Shown here: in pieces, positions 47,711 to 56,032 of the stretch
Layout: the number at the start of each line of letters is the position of its first letter
Position numbering within the stretch: the first letter of the stretch is position 1
Assembly (NCBI RefSeq): GCF_025642155.1
Contig: NZ_CP106798.1
Location: 2,356,001 to 2,420,000, forward strand
From: Streptomyces sp. HUAS 15-9
GTDB taxonomy: Bacteria; Actinomycetota; Actinomycetes; Streptomycetales; Streptomycetaceae
Reading direction: 5' to 3'
DNA: 64,000 nt
Translations under genes and position numbers: made by a program
The notes under the pieces: model-generated
The model's input: only the letters and a program-made list of their open reading frames with translations
Told to the model about the DNA's origin: nothing
Databases searched by the model: none

Positions 47711-49684
47711 ATGAACCTGCTGGACCTGCTGTCCGACTCACGTCCCTTCGCCCTGCTCCGCCGCCGCACCCCGGGCCACGACGAGAACACCGTGGAGGTG
47801 TTCCTGGGCCCCGTCACCACGTGCGAGCGGCTCGCGGACCTGCCCGACGAGGGCCTCGCGCTCGTCCCCTTCCGGCAGATCCGCGAACGCGGCTTCGACG
47901 TCCGGGACGACGGCACACCGCTGACCGTGCTGATCCCCGAGGAGACCGGCACCGTGCCCCTGGCCGACGCGCTGGCGCAGCTGCCCGCGCACGACGTGCG
48001 GGTCGAGGGCGGGGGCTTCGACGTCGGCGACGAGGAGTACGGCGAGATCGTCGGCCGGGTGCTGCGCGACGAGATCGGGCGGGGCGAGGGCGCGAACTTC
48101 GTCATCCGGCGGACGTACGAGGGTGAGATCCCGGGGTTCGCACGCGCGGACGCCCTCGCGCTGTTCCGGCGGCTGCTGGAGGGCGAGCGGGGCGCGTACT
48201 GGACCTTCGTTGTTCACACCGGAGATCAAAAGGGGCCCGAAGGGCCTTCCCCGGAAGGGCGGCGGAGGGAGACGGGTGGGCGCACGCTGGTCGGGGCGAG
48301 CCCGGAGGTGCACGTCCGGATGTCCGGGGGCACCGTCGTCATGAACCCGATCAGCGGCACGTACCGCTACCCGGAAGGCGGCCCGACGCCCGAGCACCTG
48401 CTGGACTTCCTCGCCGACGGCAAGGAGATCGAGGAGCTGTCGATGGTGGTCGACGAGGAGCTCAAGATGATGTGCACGGTCGGCGACATGGGCGGGGTGG
48501 TGATCGGCCCGCGGCTGAAGGAGATGGCGCACCTCGCGCACACCGAGTACGAGCTGCGCGGCAAGTCCTCCCTGGACGTGCGGGAGGTCCTGAAGGAGAC
48601 CATGTTCGCCGCCACGGTCACCGGCTCGCCGGTGCAGAACGCGTGCCGGGTCATCGAGCGGCACGAGGTCGGGGGCCGCGGCTACTACGCGGGCGCGCTG
48701 GCCCTGATCGGCCGTGACTCGGGCGGCGCCCAGACGCTGGACTCCCCGATCCTCATCCGCACCGCGGACATCGACGCGGCGGGGCGGCTGCGCGTCCCGG
48801 TCGGCGCCACTCTGGTCCGCGGGTCGGACCCGGCGGGCGAGGTGGCGGAGACCCACGCCAAGGCGGCGGGGGTCCTGGCGGCTCTCGGTGTACGGCCCTC
48901 CCGCCCCCGCGGGGAGCACACGCGCCCCAGGCTGGCCGACGACGCCCAGGTGCGGGCTGCACTGGACGGGCGCCGGGCCTCGCTCGCGCCGTTCTGGCTG
49001 CGGATGCAGGAGCGCTCCGAGGCCCTGGATGGTCACGCGCTCGTCGTCGACGGGGAGGACACCTTCACGGCGATGCTCGCGCACGTGCTGCGGTCGAGTG
49101 GACTGACGGTGACCGTCCGGCGCTACGACGAGCCGGGGCTGCGGGAGACGGTGCTCGCCCACGAGGGCCCGGTCGTGCTGGGCCCCGGGCCCGGCGATCC
49201 CGCGGACCTCGCCGACCCGAAGATGCGCTTCCTGCGCGAGCTCACCGCCGAGGTGATCCTCCCCCAAGCTCTCGGCTCCGCTCGAGCAGGGGGGACCCCC
49301 ATCCACCGGTACGGCGTCCTCGGCGTCTGCCTCGGGCACGAACTGATCGCGGCCGAGCTGGGCCTGGAGATCGTACGCAAGGAGGTGCCGTACCAGGGGG
49401 CGCAGACGACGGTCGACCTGTTCGGGCGGCAGGAGACCGTCGGCTTCTACAACAGCTTCGTGGCCCGCTGCGACGAGGAGTCCCTCCTGGAGCTGACGGC
49501 ACACGGCGTCGAGCTGAGCCGCGCCGCGAACGGTGAGGTGCACGCGCTGCGGGGGCCCGGGTTCGGCGGGGTGCAGTTCCACCCCGAGTCGGTCCTCACC
49601 CTGAACGGGGCGACGATCGTACGGGAACTGATCGACCGGGTGCGTGGGACGAGTGCGTGCGCCGAGCGGGGGCCCGTGCTGTAG
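47711..49684 (+). CDS. trpE: Anthranilate synthase, fused TrpE-TrpG, 657 aa
   Basis: This single chain forms anthranilate from chorismate and glutamine. The chorismate-binding part (about 1-430) contains TLVGASPEVHVR, GTYRYPEGGPTPEH, GKEIEELSMVVDEELKMM, MFAATVTGSPVQNACRVIE and GRGYYAGALALI. The class I glutamine amidotransferase part (about 445-657) has GPGPGDP, GVLGVCLGHELIA (nucleophile Cys about 540) and GVQFHPES. Two stretches look inserted: about 174-190 (KGPEGPSPEGRRR) and about 517-531 (LPQALGSARAGGTP), both encoded by GC-rich palindromic DNA. It is controlled by the trp leader and attenuator. Confidence 0.95.
   Translation: MNLLDLLSDSRPFALLRRRTPGHDENTVEVFLGPVTTCERLADLPDEGLALVPFRQIRERGFDVRDDGTPLTVLIPEETGTVPLADALAQLPAHDVRVEGGGFDVGDEEYGEIVGRVLRDEIGRGEGANFVIRRTYEGEIPGFARADALALFRRLLEGERGAYWTFVVHTGDQKGPEGPSPEGRRRETGGRTLVGASPEVHVRMSGGTVVMNPISGTYRYPEGGPTPEHLLDFLADGKEIEELSMVVDEELKMMCTVGDMGGVVIGPRLKEMAHLAHTEYELRGKSSLDVREVLKETMFAATVTGSPVQNACRVIERHEVGGRGYYAGALALIGRDSGGAQTLDSPILIRTADIDAAGRLRVPVGATLVRGSDPAGEVAETHAKAAGVLAALGVRPSRPRGEHTRPRLADDAQVRAALDGRRASLAPFWLRMQERSEALDGHALVVDGEDTFTAMLAHVLRSSGLTVTVRRYDEPGLRETVLAHEGPVVLGPGPGDPADLADPKMRFLRELTAEVILPQALGSARAGGTPIHRYGVLGVCLGHELIAAELGLEIVRKEVPYQGAQTTVDLFGRQETVGFYNSFVARCDEESLLELTAHGVELSRAANGEVHALRGPGFGGVQFHPESVLTLNGATIVRELIDRVRGTSACAERGPVL
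48229..48280 (+). repeat. In-frame palindromic insertion in trpE(G), first
   Basis: The stretch has nested palindromes (GGGGCCC, GCCC-GAA-GGGC, CCTTCC-CC-GGAAGG) and encodes Gly/Pro/Arg residues that break the otherwise conserved link between the segments FVVHTGD and RTLVGASPEVH. Confidence 0.5.
49258..49302 (+). repeat. In-frame palindromic insertion in trpE(G), second
   Basis: CCTCCCCCAAGCTCTCGG is followed by CTCCGCTCGAGC and AGGGGGGACCCCCAT. From memory this sequence is one of the dispersed short repeats of Streptomyces genomes. It adds about 15 residues just before the amidotransferase nucleophile loop. Confidence 0.65.
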
Positions 49685-49705
49685 TGGCCACGCCATGAAC
49701 ACGAA

Positions 49706-49766
49706 GAACGCCGCCACGGGTGCCGCGGCGGCGTTCGCACGTCGGGCGGCCTCCCCCGGGAGGCCG
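49706..49766. terminator. Two adjacent hairpins between convergent trpE(G) and pfkA
   Basis: GAACGCCGCC (49706-49715) pairs with GGCGGCGTTC (49727-49736); CGGCCTCC (49747-49754) pairs with GGAGGCCG (49759-49766). They probably terminate trpE(G) from the left and pfkA from the right. Confidence 0.8.
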
Positions 49767-49779
49767 AGGAGTTCGGGAT

Positions 49780-50808
49780 TCAGCCGAAGAACACGCCGGC
49801 TTCCTCGTACAGCTTCGGGTCCACGGTCTTGAGCCTGGCCGTGGCCTCGGCGATCGGGACGCGGACGATGTCGGTGCCGCGCAGCGCGACCATCTTGCCG
49901 AAGTCGCCGGCGCGGACCGCGTCGATGGCGTGCAGCCCGAAGCGGGTGGCGAGCCAGCGGTCGAAGGCGCTCGGGGTGCCGCCGCGCTGGATGTGCCCGA
50001 GGACGGTGGTCCGCGCCTCCTTGCCGGTGCGCTTCTCGATCTGCTTGGCCAGCCACTCGCCGACACCGGAGAGCCGCACGTGCCCGAAGGAGTCCAGCGA
50101 CTCGTCCTTGAGCACCATGTCGCCGTCCTTCGGCATGGCGCCCTCGGCGACGACCACGATCGGGGCGTAGGACGCCTTGAAGCGTGAGGTGATCCAGGCA
50201 CACACCTGGTCGAGGTCGAAGCGCTGCTCGGGGATGAGGATGACGTTCGCGCCGCCCGCGAGCCCGGAGTGCAGGGCGATCCAGCCGGCGTGACGGCCCA
50301 TCACCTCGCAGACCAGGACCCGCATATGAGACTCGGCGGTGGTGTGCAGCCGGTCGATGGCCTCCGTGGCGATGCCGACGGCGGTGTCGAAGCCGAAGGT
50401 GTAGTCGGTGGCGGAGAGGTCGTTGTCGATCGTCTTCGGCACGCCGACACAGGGCACGCCGTACTCGTCGGACAGCCGCGCGGCCACGCCCAGGGTGTCC
50501 TCGCCGCCGATCGTGACGAGCGCCCCGATCTCGTGCTTGGCGAGGTTGTCCTTGATCCGGCGGATGCCGTTCTCCAGCTTGAGCGGATTGGTCCGCGAGG
50601 AGCCGAGGACCGTCCCGCCGCGGGGCAGGATGCCGCGCACGGCCGGAATGTCGAGGCGGACGGCGTCGCCTTCGAGGGGTCCCCGCCAGCCGTCCCGGAA
50701 GCCGACGAAGTCATAGCCGTACTCCTGCACGCCCTTGCGCACGATGGCCCGGATGACGGCGTTGAGCCCCGGGCAGTCGCCGCCTCCGGTCAGTACTCCG
50801 ACCCGCAT
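49780..50808 (-). CDS. pfkA: 6-Phosphofructokinase, group III, 342 aa
   Basis: The enzyme phosphorylates fructose 6-phosphate. Motifs are GVLTGGGDCPGLNAVIR, GSSRTNP, TIGGEDTLGVAARL, GVPKTIDNDLSATDYTFGFDTA, VCEVMGRHAGWIAL and LGHIQRGGTPSAFDR. At the two positions that set phosphoryl donor (E. coli 104 and 124) it has Asp (GGED) and Lys (PKTID), the combination found in pyrophosphate-dependent enzymes; ATP enzymes usually have Gly at both. The start is ATG 50806-50808 with AAGGGA 8 nt upstream. The 121 nt before it contain no visible gene. Confidence 0.93.
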   Translation of the reverse strand: MRVGVLTGGGDCPGLNAVIRAIVRKGVQEYGYDFVGFRDGWRGPLEGDAVRLDIPAVRGILPRGGTVLGSSRTNPLKLENGIRRIKDNLAKHEIGALVTIGGEDTLGVAARLSDEYGVPCVGVPKTIDNDLSATDYTFGFDTAVGIATEAIDRLHTTAESHMRVLVCEVMGRHAGWIALHSGLAGGANVILIPEQRFDLDQVCAWITSRFKASYAPIVVVAEGAMPKDGDMVLKDESLDSFGHVRLSGVGEWLAKQIEKRTGKEARTTVLGHIQRGGTPSAFDRWLATRFGLHAIDAVRAGDFGKMVALRGTDIVRVPIAEATARLKTVDPKLYEEAGVFFG

Positions 50809-50929
50809 GGAAAAGTCCCTTCGCCGCGGTTGCCTGATGCAGGTCACGCTAATGGTGATCCCGGTCACACAGGGATGGGCGGGAAGCGCAATTCCGGTGA
50901 AATGTCAGGAGGTTGGTTGACGGGGCCTG

Positions 50930-51607
50930 TCAGTCGTCGTCGAGCCCGCGCTCTATCGCGTACCGCACCAGCTCGACCCGGTTGTGCAACTGGAGCTTGC
51001 CGAGGGTGTTCTGGACGTGGTTCTGGACCGTGCGGTGGGAGATGACCAGGCGTTCGGCGATCTGCTTGTAGCTCAGGCCCTTGGCGACCAGCCGCAGCAC
51101 CTCGGTCTCGCGCTCGGTCAGCCGGGGCGCCCCCGGCTCGTCGGCGTCGGCGGCGGGCGCGGGCTCGGAGGCCAGCCGGCGGTACTCGCCGAGGACCAGA
51201 CCGGCGAGGCCGGGCGTGAACACCGGGTCGCCGACGGCCGTACGGCGCACGGCGTCCAGCAGTTCCTCGGTGGAGGCCGACTTGAGGAGGTATCCGGTCG
51301 CGCCCGACTTCACGGCCTCCAGGACGTCGGCGTGCTCGCCGCTCGCCGAGAGCACCAGGACGCGCAACGCGGGGTTGGCGCCGACGAGTTCCTTGCAGAC
51401 CTGGACGCCGGGCTTGGCGGGCAGGTTGAGGTCCAGGACGAGGACGTCCGGCGCCGCGGCCCTCGCGCGGCGCACCGCCTGCTCGCCGTCCCCGGCGGTG
51501 GCGACCACCTCGAAGCCGGACTCGGTCAGGTCGCGGGCGACCGCGTCGCGCCACATGGGGTGGTCGTCGACCACCATCACCTTGATCGGACCCTGCCGCT
51601 GCGTCAT
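50930..51607 (-). CDS. macR: NarL/LuxR-type response regulator, probably MacR, 225 aa
   Basis: The receiver domain has DDHPMWRDAV, the phosphoacceptor Asp about 59 (LVLDLNLP), LVLSASG and GYLLKSAS (switch Lys). The LuxR helix-turn-helix is about 160-225 (LTERETEVLRLVAKGLSYKQIAERLVISHRTVQNHVQNTLGKL). The start overlaps the sensor-kinase stop by 4 nt (51604-51607). As I recall it, position beside pfkA and the kinase matches the S. coelicolor MacRS pair, which affects morphogenesis and actinorhodin; the name rests on that synteny. Confidence 0.85.
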   Translation of the reverse strand: MTQRQGPIKVMVVDDHPMWRDAVARDLTESGFEVVATAGDGEQAVRRARAAAPDVLVLDLNLPAKPGVQVCKELVGANPALRVLVLSASGEHADVLEAVKSGATGYLLKSASTEELLDAVRRTAVGDPVFTPGLAGLVLGEYRRLASEPAPAADADEPGAPRLTERETEVLRLVAKGLSYKQIAERLVISHRTVQNHVQNTLGKLQLHNRVELVRYAIERGLDDD

Positions 51608-52878
51608 CGCTTCTCCGCCTTCCCCCGGGAGACGTCCGGGTCCTTCGGGTCTTTCGGGGCCTTCGGATCCTTGGGGGCCTTGGGTACCTTCAGCTCGACT
51701 TCCGTGCCCTGCCCCGGAGTCGAGACCAGTTCGGCGCTGCCGCCCAGATCGCGCAGCCGCCCCCGGATCGACTGGGCGACCCCGAGCCGCCCCTCGCCCT
51801 CGGCCTGCGCGAGCCGCCCCTCGGGGATGCCGGGCCCGTCGTCCCGGACGGTCACCACGACCTCGCCCGGCTCGTCCTCGACGAGGATCCAGGCCCGCGC
51901 GTCCGGACCCGCGTGCCTGCGCACATTGTCCAGGGCCGCGCCGACGGCGGCCGCCAGTTCCCTGGCCGCACCGGGCGCCAGCGGCACCGGGGCGCCGGGC
52001 TCGGCGAAGCCGACCCGGGCACCGGCGTACGGGACGAGCAGGGTGCGCAGGTCGACCGGCCCCGCGGTGTCGTCGGGTTCGTCCACGGCCCGTACGACCG
52101 CCCCCTCGGCGGCGTCGTACGACACGCGCGGGACGGGCACCAGGCCGCCGGAGACGAGCGCACGCAGCGCCACCTCCTGCTCCCCCGCCATCCGGCCCAG
52201 CTCGGCCGCCTCCCCGCCGATGACCGCGCCGCGCCGCTGCACCATCGCCAGCACCTGCAGCACGCCGTCGTGGATGTCACGGGCCAGCCGCTCCCGCTCC
52301 CGGGTGGCGGCCTCGATCTCCAGGGCGCGGGCGAGGGTACGCTCGGAGGCCCGGGCGACCTCGACGACGTATCCGATGGCGATGGAGGCGACCCAGACGA
52401 GGATCACGTTGTGGACGGTGTCGCGGGCCGGCCGGCCGCGCTCGATGAGGTTGGCGACGGCGACGGGCGTGGAGGCGAACGCGGCCCAGCGCCAGCCGCC
52501 CTTGATGGCGAAGGCGAGGACCGAGCCGGCCGTCCAGATCGACGGCAGGGTGGGGCCACCGCGGTGGATGTGGTGGCCGGTGACGACCCACGGGGTGAGG
52601 ACGATGCCGGTGAGCGCGATCGCGAGGTCGACGGCGAGGAAGCGCTTGGTGCAGGCCGCCGCGTTGCGCACCCGGGGCAGCGTGGCGAGCGTCCAGGCGC
52701 ACAGCAGGCCGTAGTAGGCGATGGCGAGGGCGGGGCGGTCGTAGTCGTGGTACGCGGAGGCGAACAGGCCGACCGCGTACAGCATCGTCAGGACCCGGTA
52801 GCCGGCGAGCGCGCGCCACAGCGGCAGCTCGACCGACATCCTCATGACCTTCTCGCGCTTCGGCACGCGCTCCCCCAC
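51604..52878 (-). CDS. macS: Sensor histidine kinase (HisKA_3), probably MacS, 424 aa
   Basis: Four to six membrane helices occupy about 20-190 with little outside the membrane. The HisKA_3 motif RERERLARDIHDGVLQVL has the phosphoacceptor His203. The ATPase domain shows ALDNVRRHAG (N box), VRDDGPGIPEG and a glycine loop GVAQSIRGR. The last 25 residues are a Lys/Pro/Asp repeat (KAPKDPKAPKDPKDP). It is translationally coupled to the response regulator downstream. The signal is unknown. Confidence 0.87.
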   Translation of the reverse strand: MGERVPKREKVMRMSVELPLWRALAGYRVLTMLYAVGLFASAYHDYDRPALAIAYYGLLCAWTLATLPRVRNAAACTKRFLAVDLAIALTGIVLTPWVVTGHHIHRGGPTLPSIWTAGSVLAFAIKGGWRWAAFASTPVAVANLIERGRPARDTVHNVILVWVASIAIGYVVEVARASERTLARALEIEAATRERERLARDIHDGVLQVLAMVQRRGAVIGGEAAELGRMAGEQEVALRALVSGGLVPVPRVSYDAAEGAVVRAVDEPDDTAGPVDLRTLLVPYAGARVGFAEPGAPVPLAPGAARELAAAVGAALDNVRRHAGPDARAWILVEDEPGEVVVTVRDDGPGIPEGRLAQAEGEGRLGVAQSIRGRLRDLGGSAELVSTPGQGTEVELKVPKAPKDPKAPKDPKDPDVSRGKAEKR

Positions 52879-52927
52879 CCCCCGGTCCCGGACCGCCCCG
52901 CCAAGGCCTCCCGCCCAGGCTTCCTGT

Positions 52928-53665
52928 CTAGGACTCCGCGTTCTTCTTCTCCGCCTTCTCGGCTTCCTTCGAGGCCTTCGCCGCCTCCGCGATCTGCCGC
53001 TTGGCTGCGGTCGCGTAGATGTCGACGTACTCCTGGCCGGAGAGCTTCATGATCTCGTACATGACCTCGTCGGTCACCGCGCGGAGCACGAAACGGTCGT
53101 GCTCCATGCCCTGGTAGCGGGTGAAGTCGATCGGCTTGCCGATGCGGATGCCGGGCCGCATCAGCTTCGGGACGACCTTCCCGGGCGGCTGGATCTTCTC
53201 GGTGTCGATCATCGCCACGGGGATGACGGGCGCGCCGGTGGCGAGGGCCACGCGGGCGAGGCCGCCGGGCTTGCCGCGGTAGAGGCGGCCGTCGGGCGAG
53301 CGCGTGCCCTCCGGGTAGATGCCGAACAGCTCACCGCGCTCCAGGACCTCTATGCCGCTCTTGATCGCCGCCTCGCCCGCGCCACGCGCGCCGGAGCGGT
53401 CCACCGGAAGCTGGCCGACGCCCTTGAAGAAGGCCGCCGTCAGCCGACCCTTCACCCCGGGCGTCGTGAAGTACTCCGCCTTCGCGATGAAGGTGACCTT
53501 GCGGTCGAGGACCGCGGGCAGGAAGAACGAGTCCGAGAACGAGAGGTGGTTGCTCGCCAGGATGGCGGCGCCCTCGGCGGGAATGTTCTCCAGGCCTTCC
53601 ACCCAGGGTCTGAAGGCGACCTTCAGCGGTCCCCCGATGGCGACCTTCATCGTGCCGTACAACAA
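52928..53665 (-). CDS. Lysophospholipid acyltransferase (PlsC family), 245 aa
   Basis: The catalytic NHLSFSD (H40, D45 of the HX4D motif), a G-Q-L-P-V-D segment (FKGVGQLPVDR), and YPEGTRSPDGRLYRGKPG and VIPVAMIDTEKI follow the standard order of 1-acylglycerol-3-phosphate acyltransferases. The C-terminus is a Lys/Glu/Ala-rich helix. The start is TTG 53663-53665, supported by AGGAGG 7 nt upstream; the first ATG (53650) would be too far from it. It is divergent from the alpha/beta hydrolase. Confidence 0.93.
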   Translation of the reverse strand: MLYGTMKVAIGGPLKVAFRPWVEGLENIPAEGAAILASNHLSFSDSFFLPAVLDRKVTFIAKAEYFTTPGVKGRLTAAFFKGVGQLPVDRSGARGAGEAAIKSGIEVLERGELFGIYPEGTRSPDGRLYRGKPGGLARVALATGAPVIPVAMIDTEKIQPPGKVVPKLMRPGIRIGKPIDFTRYQGMEHDRFVLRAVTDEVMYEIMKLSGQEYVDIYATAAKRQIAEAAKASKEAEKAEKKNAES

Positions 53666-53810
53666 CCGAGTGCCTCCTGTTTCCGTCGATCAGACCTTAT
53701 CCCGGAGCGCTGTCAAAGGGACCGACGACCCTGGTCGGTGTCAGTGCGGTCGCGTACGGTGAAGCACACCGGAGTCGTTCACGCCCTTCTCATGGACAGG
53801 AGACCGAAAG

Positions 53811-54590
53811 GTGCCGGTTCTCCCCGGAGCCGAGCCGTACCGCCACGAGGGCGGGGAGGTTGGTGTTCTCCTCTGCCACGGCTTCACCGGCTCGCCCCAG
53901 TCACTGCGCCCCTGGGCGGATCATCATGCCGCGCGGGGCCTGACCGTGTCGCTGCCGCTGCTGCCCGGCCACGGCACGCACTGGGAGGACTTGCAGCTCA
54001 CGGGCTGGCAGGACTGGTACGCGGAGGTGGACCGCGAGCTGCGCGTGCTGCGCGAGCGCTGCGCGCGGGTGTTCGTGGCCGGCCTGTCGATGGGCGGCGC
54101 GCTCGCCCTGCGGCTGGCCGCGAAGCACGGGGAAGGGGTCGACGGCGTGGTGGTCGTCAACCCGGCGAACAAGGTGCACGGCCTGTCCGCGTACGCCCTT
54201 CCGGTGGCCCGGCACCTCGTGCGGACGACGAAGGGCATCGCCAGCGACATCGCGAAGGCGGGCGCCGCGGAGACGGGCTACGACCGGGTGCCGCTGCACG
54301 CGGCCCATTCCCTGCGCAGCTACTTCCGGCTGCTGGACGGCGAGCTCCCGCAGGTGACCCAGCCGCTGCTGCTCCTGCACAGCGCCCAGGACCATGTGGT
54401 GCCGCCGGCCGACTCGGCCCGCATCCTGAGCCGGGTGTCCTCCCTGGACGTAACGGAGGTCGTGCTGGAACAGAGTTACCACGTGGCGACGTTGGACCAC
54501 GATGCGGACCGGATCTTCGAGGAGAGCCTCGCCTTCATCGGCCGGCTCGCACCCAGTGTCGGCAAAGAAGGGACGGCCTCAGTTGGCTGA
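53811..54590 (+). CDS. Alpha/beta hydrolase, carboxylesterase or monoacylglycerol-lipase-like, 259 aa
   Basis: The fold motifs are VLLCHGFTGSPQSLRPWADHHAARG (oxyanion loop), the nucleophile elbow VAGLSMGGALAL (Ser93), a lipase-like lid, LLLHSAQDHVVP (Asp) and SYHVATLDHD (His). This resembles the thermostable carboxylesterase Est30 and actinobacterial monoacylglycerol lipases. It starts at GTG 53811. Its end overlaps the TTG start of the next gene by 8 nt. With the divergent PlsC-type gene it suggests a lipid context, but the substrate is unknown. Confidence 0.88.
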   Translation: MPVLPGAEPYRHEGGEVGVLLCHGFTGSPQSLRPWADHHAARGLTVSLPLLPGHGTHWEDLQLTGWQDWYAEVDRELRVLRERCARVFVAGLSMGGALALRLAAKHGEGVDGVVVVNPANKVHGLSAYALPVARHLVRTTKGIASDIAKAGAAETGYDRVPLHAAHSLRSYFRLLDGELPQVTQPLLLLHSAQDHVVPPADSARILSRVSSLDVTEVVLEQSYHVATLDHDADRIFEESLAFIGRLAPSVGKEGTASVG

Positions 54591-55140
54591 GCACGACTCC
54601 GACCGCGAGGACCGCGAGCCGGACGAGAAGGGCGTGCCCCTCGACGAGGAGGCGGCCTGGGCGGCGATCGTCGCCGGGTACGGCGCGGAGCCGGCGGACC
54701 CGCCGGGCGCCAGGCCGTTCAAGTCGATCGAGGATCTCGCGCTGCCCGAGCCCGTGCCGGACGAGGACGACGACACCGAGGCACAGCAGCCCGCGAAACC
54801 GCTGGGCAGCTCCGTCTCTTTCGCGCCCGGCGTCGGGCCGCGCGACTACACGGCGCCGGAGCCGTCCGAGGACGACTTCGACGAGGACGACGAGGGCCAT
54901 TTCGTGCCGCCCGAGCCGCCGCCGCTGCCCGCCGCCGACGCGACGGCCAAGTTCGCCTGGCTGGGGGTGGTGGGCGGTCCGATCCTGCTCCTGCTGGCCG
55001 TGCTGCTCGGCTGGGACATGACGTGGTGGCTGGCGACGCTCGGCATCGGTGGCTTCCTCGGCGGCTTCGTCACGCTGGTGACCCGGATGAAGACGGACGA
55101 CGACGAGGACGGCGACCCGGGGCGGGGCGCGGTCGTCTGA
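54583..55140 (+). CDS. Acidic membrane protein of unknown function, 185 aa
   Basis: The TTG at 54583-54585 overlaps the end of the hydrolase gene and is preceded by AAGGGA; the protein then starts (M)AEHDSDREDREPDEKGVPLDEEAAWAAIVAGYG. Residues about 1-115 are highly acidic and Pro-rich. Two membrane helices follow (about 125-143 and 147-165; WLGVVGGPILLLLAVLLGW) and the tail is again acidic (KTDDDEDGD). I do not recognise a named family. Translational coupling suggests a shared role with the hydrolase. Confidence 0.75.
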   Translation: MAEHDSDREDREPDEKGVPLDEEAAWAAIVAGYGAEPADPPGARPFKSIEDLALPEPVPDEDDDTEAQQPAKPLGSSVSFAPGVGPRDYTAPEPSEDDFDEDDEGHFVPPEPPPLPAADATAKFAWLGVVGGPILLLLAVLLGWDMTWWLATLGIGGFLGGFVTLVTRMKTDDDEDGDPGRGAVV

Positions 55141-55155
55141 GCGAGGCGCGAGCCG

Positions 55156-55902
55156 CTACGCCGACGGGATCCTGAGAGCGGCCAGGACCGGAAGGTGGTC
55201 CGTGGCCGCCCTCAGGTCTGCCCGGGTCACTCCGGGGTGATCGAGGGGCACCCCGCAGCCGAGGACCTCGATGCCCTGGGTGGCGAAGATCGCGTCGATG
55301 CGCTGGTGGGGGTCGGTGGGGGTGGAGGTGTACTCGCCGCCCCAGGGCGCGGTGGCCCAGCAGTCCCGCAGTCCCTCGGCCAGGCGCCGGAAGGTGCGGC
55401 CGTCGGGGCGTTCATTGAGGTCGCCGCCCGCGACGGCGTGCTCCACGCCCAGGCCGGCCAGCCGGTCGAGGAGCATGCCGGCCTGCTCGTGGCGCTCGTC
55501 CTGCTGCAGGCTGAGATGGCAGCTCAGGACGCCGAGGCGGGTGCCGCCGAACTTCACCACGGCGGTGGCGAAGCCCCGTCTGTGCAGTCCCGGCGTGAGC
55601 GGGAGCAGTACGTCCTGCGTCCGCTCGACGGTGGCCCGCAGGCCGCACAGGATCGCCGGTCCCGCCGCGGTGGCGCCCCCGGTGAGGATCACCTGCCCGG
55701 ACGCGGCCGCGAGCCGGGCCAGTTTCTTGCGCCAGCGGAAGAAACGGGGGGCTTCCTGGACGAGGACCAGGTCGGGGGCGCAGGCGGTGATCACACGGGC
55801 GAGGGCGACGTTGTCGTCCCTCATCGAGCGGATGTTGTAGCTGAGGACGCGGATGACCGCGGAACCGTCTGGCTCCGTGCGGGAGTTGGGGAGCGGCGCC
55901 AT
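55156..55902 (-). CDS. Endonuclease/exonuclease/phosphatase family protein, 248 aa
   Basis: The EEP fold is shown by IRVLSYNIRSM, LVLVQEAPRF (catalytic Glu), LGVLSCHLSLQQDERHEQA (His), AVAGGDLNERPDG (Asp, Asn) and TDHLPVLAAL (terminal Asp-His). Members cleave nucleic acids, inositol phosphates or sphingomyelin; nothing here decides which. There is no signal peptide. ATG 55900-55902 lies 7 nt after a minus-strand TACATT (55910-55915), suggesting a leaderless mRNA; TTG 55911 is an alternative. It is convergent with the gene ending at 55140. Confidence 0.87.
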   Translation of the reverse strand: MAPLPNSRTEPDGSAVIRVLSYNIRSMRDDNVALARVITACAPDLVLVQEAPRFFRWRKKLARLAAASGQVILTGGATAAGPAILCGLRATVERTQDVLLPLTPGLHRRGFATAVVKFGGTRLGVLSCHLSLQQDERHEQAGMLLDRLAGLGVEHAVAGGDLNERPDGRTFRRLAEGLRDCWATAPWGGEYTSTPTDPHQRIDAIFATQGIEVLGCGVPLDHPGVTRADLRAATDHLPVLAALRIPSA

Positions 55903-55950
55903 GTGGATCAATGTACGCCCAATGGGGCGGGGCGCGAGGTGCGTGCGCGG

Positions 55951-56005
55951 CTGCGGGTGCGTTGTGGCTGGTCGCGCAGTTCCCCGCGCCCCTTGGGGGC
56001 GGCAC
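55951..56005. repeat. Dispersed intergenic repeat containing GTCGCGCAGTTCCCCGCGCC
   Basis: The stretch includes GTTGTGGCTGGTCGCGCAGT, directly followed by TCCCCGCGCCCCTTGGGGGC. From memory, this motif occurs in many intergenic regions of many Streptomyces species and has no agreed function. It lies between the EEP-family gene and glkA, downstream of glkA. Confidence 0.7.
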
Positions 56006-56032
56006 AGGTGCCGTAACTCGGAAAAGTGAACG

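Noticed and set aside
47738..50203. 821-codon minus-strand frame opposite trpE(G)
   Set aside because: Shadow frame; it also reads into the pfkA gene in a wrong frame.
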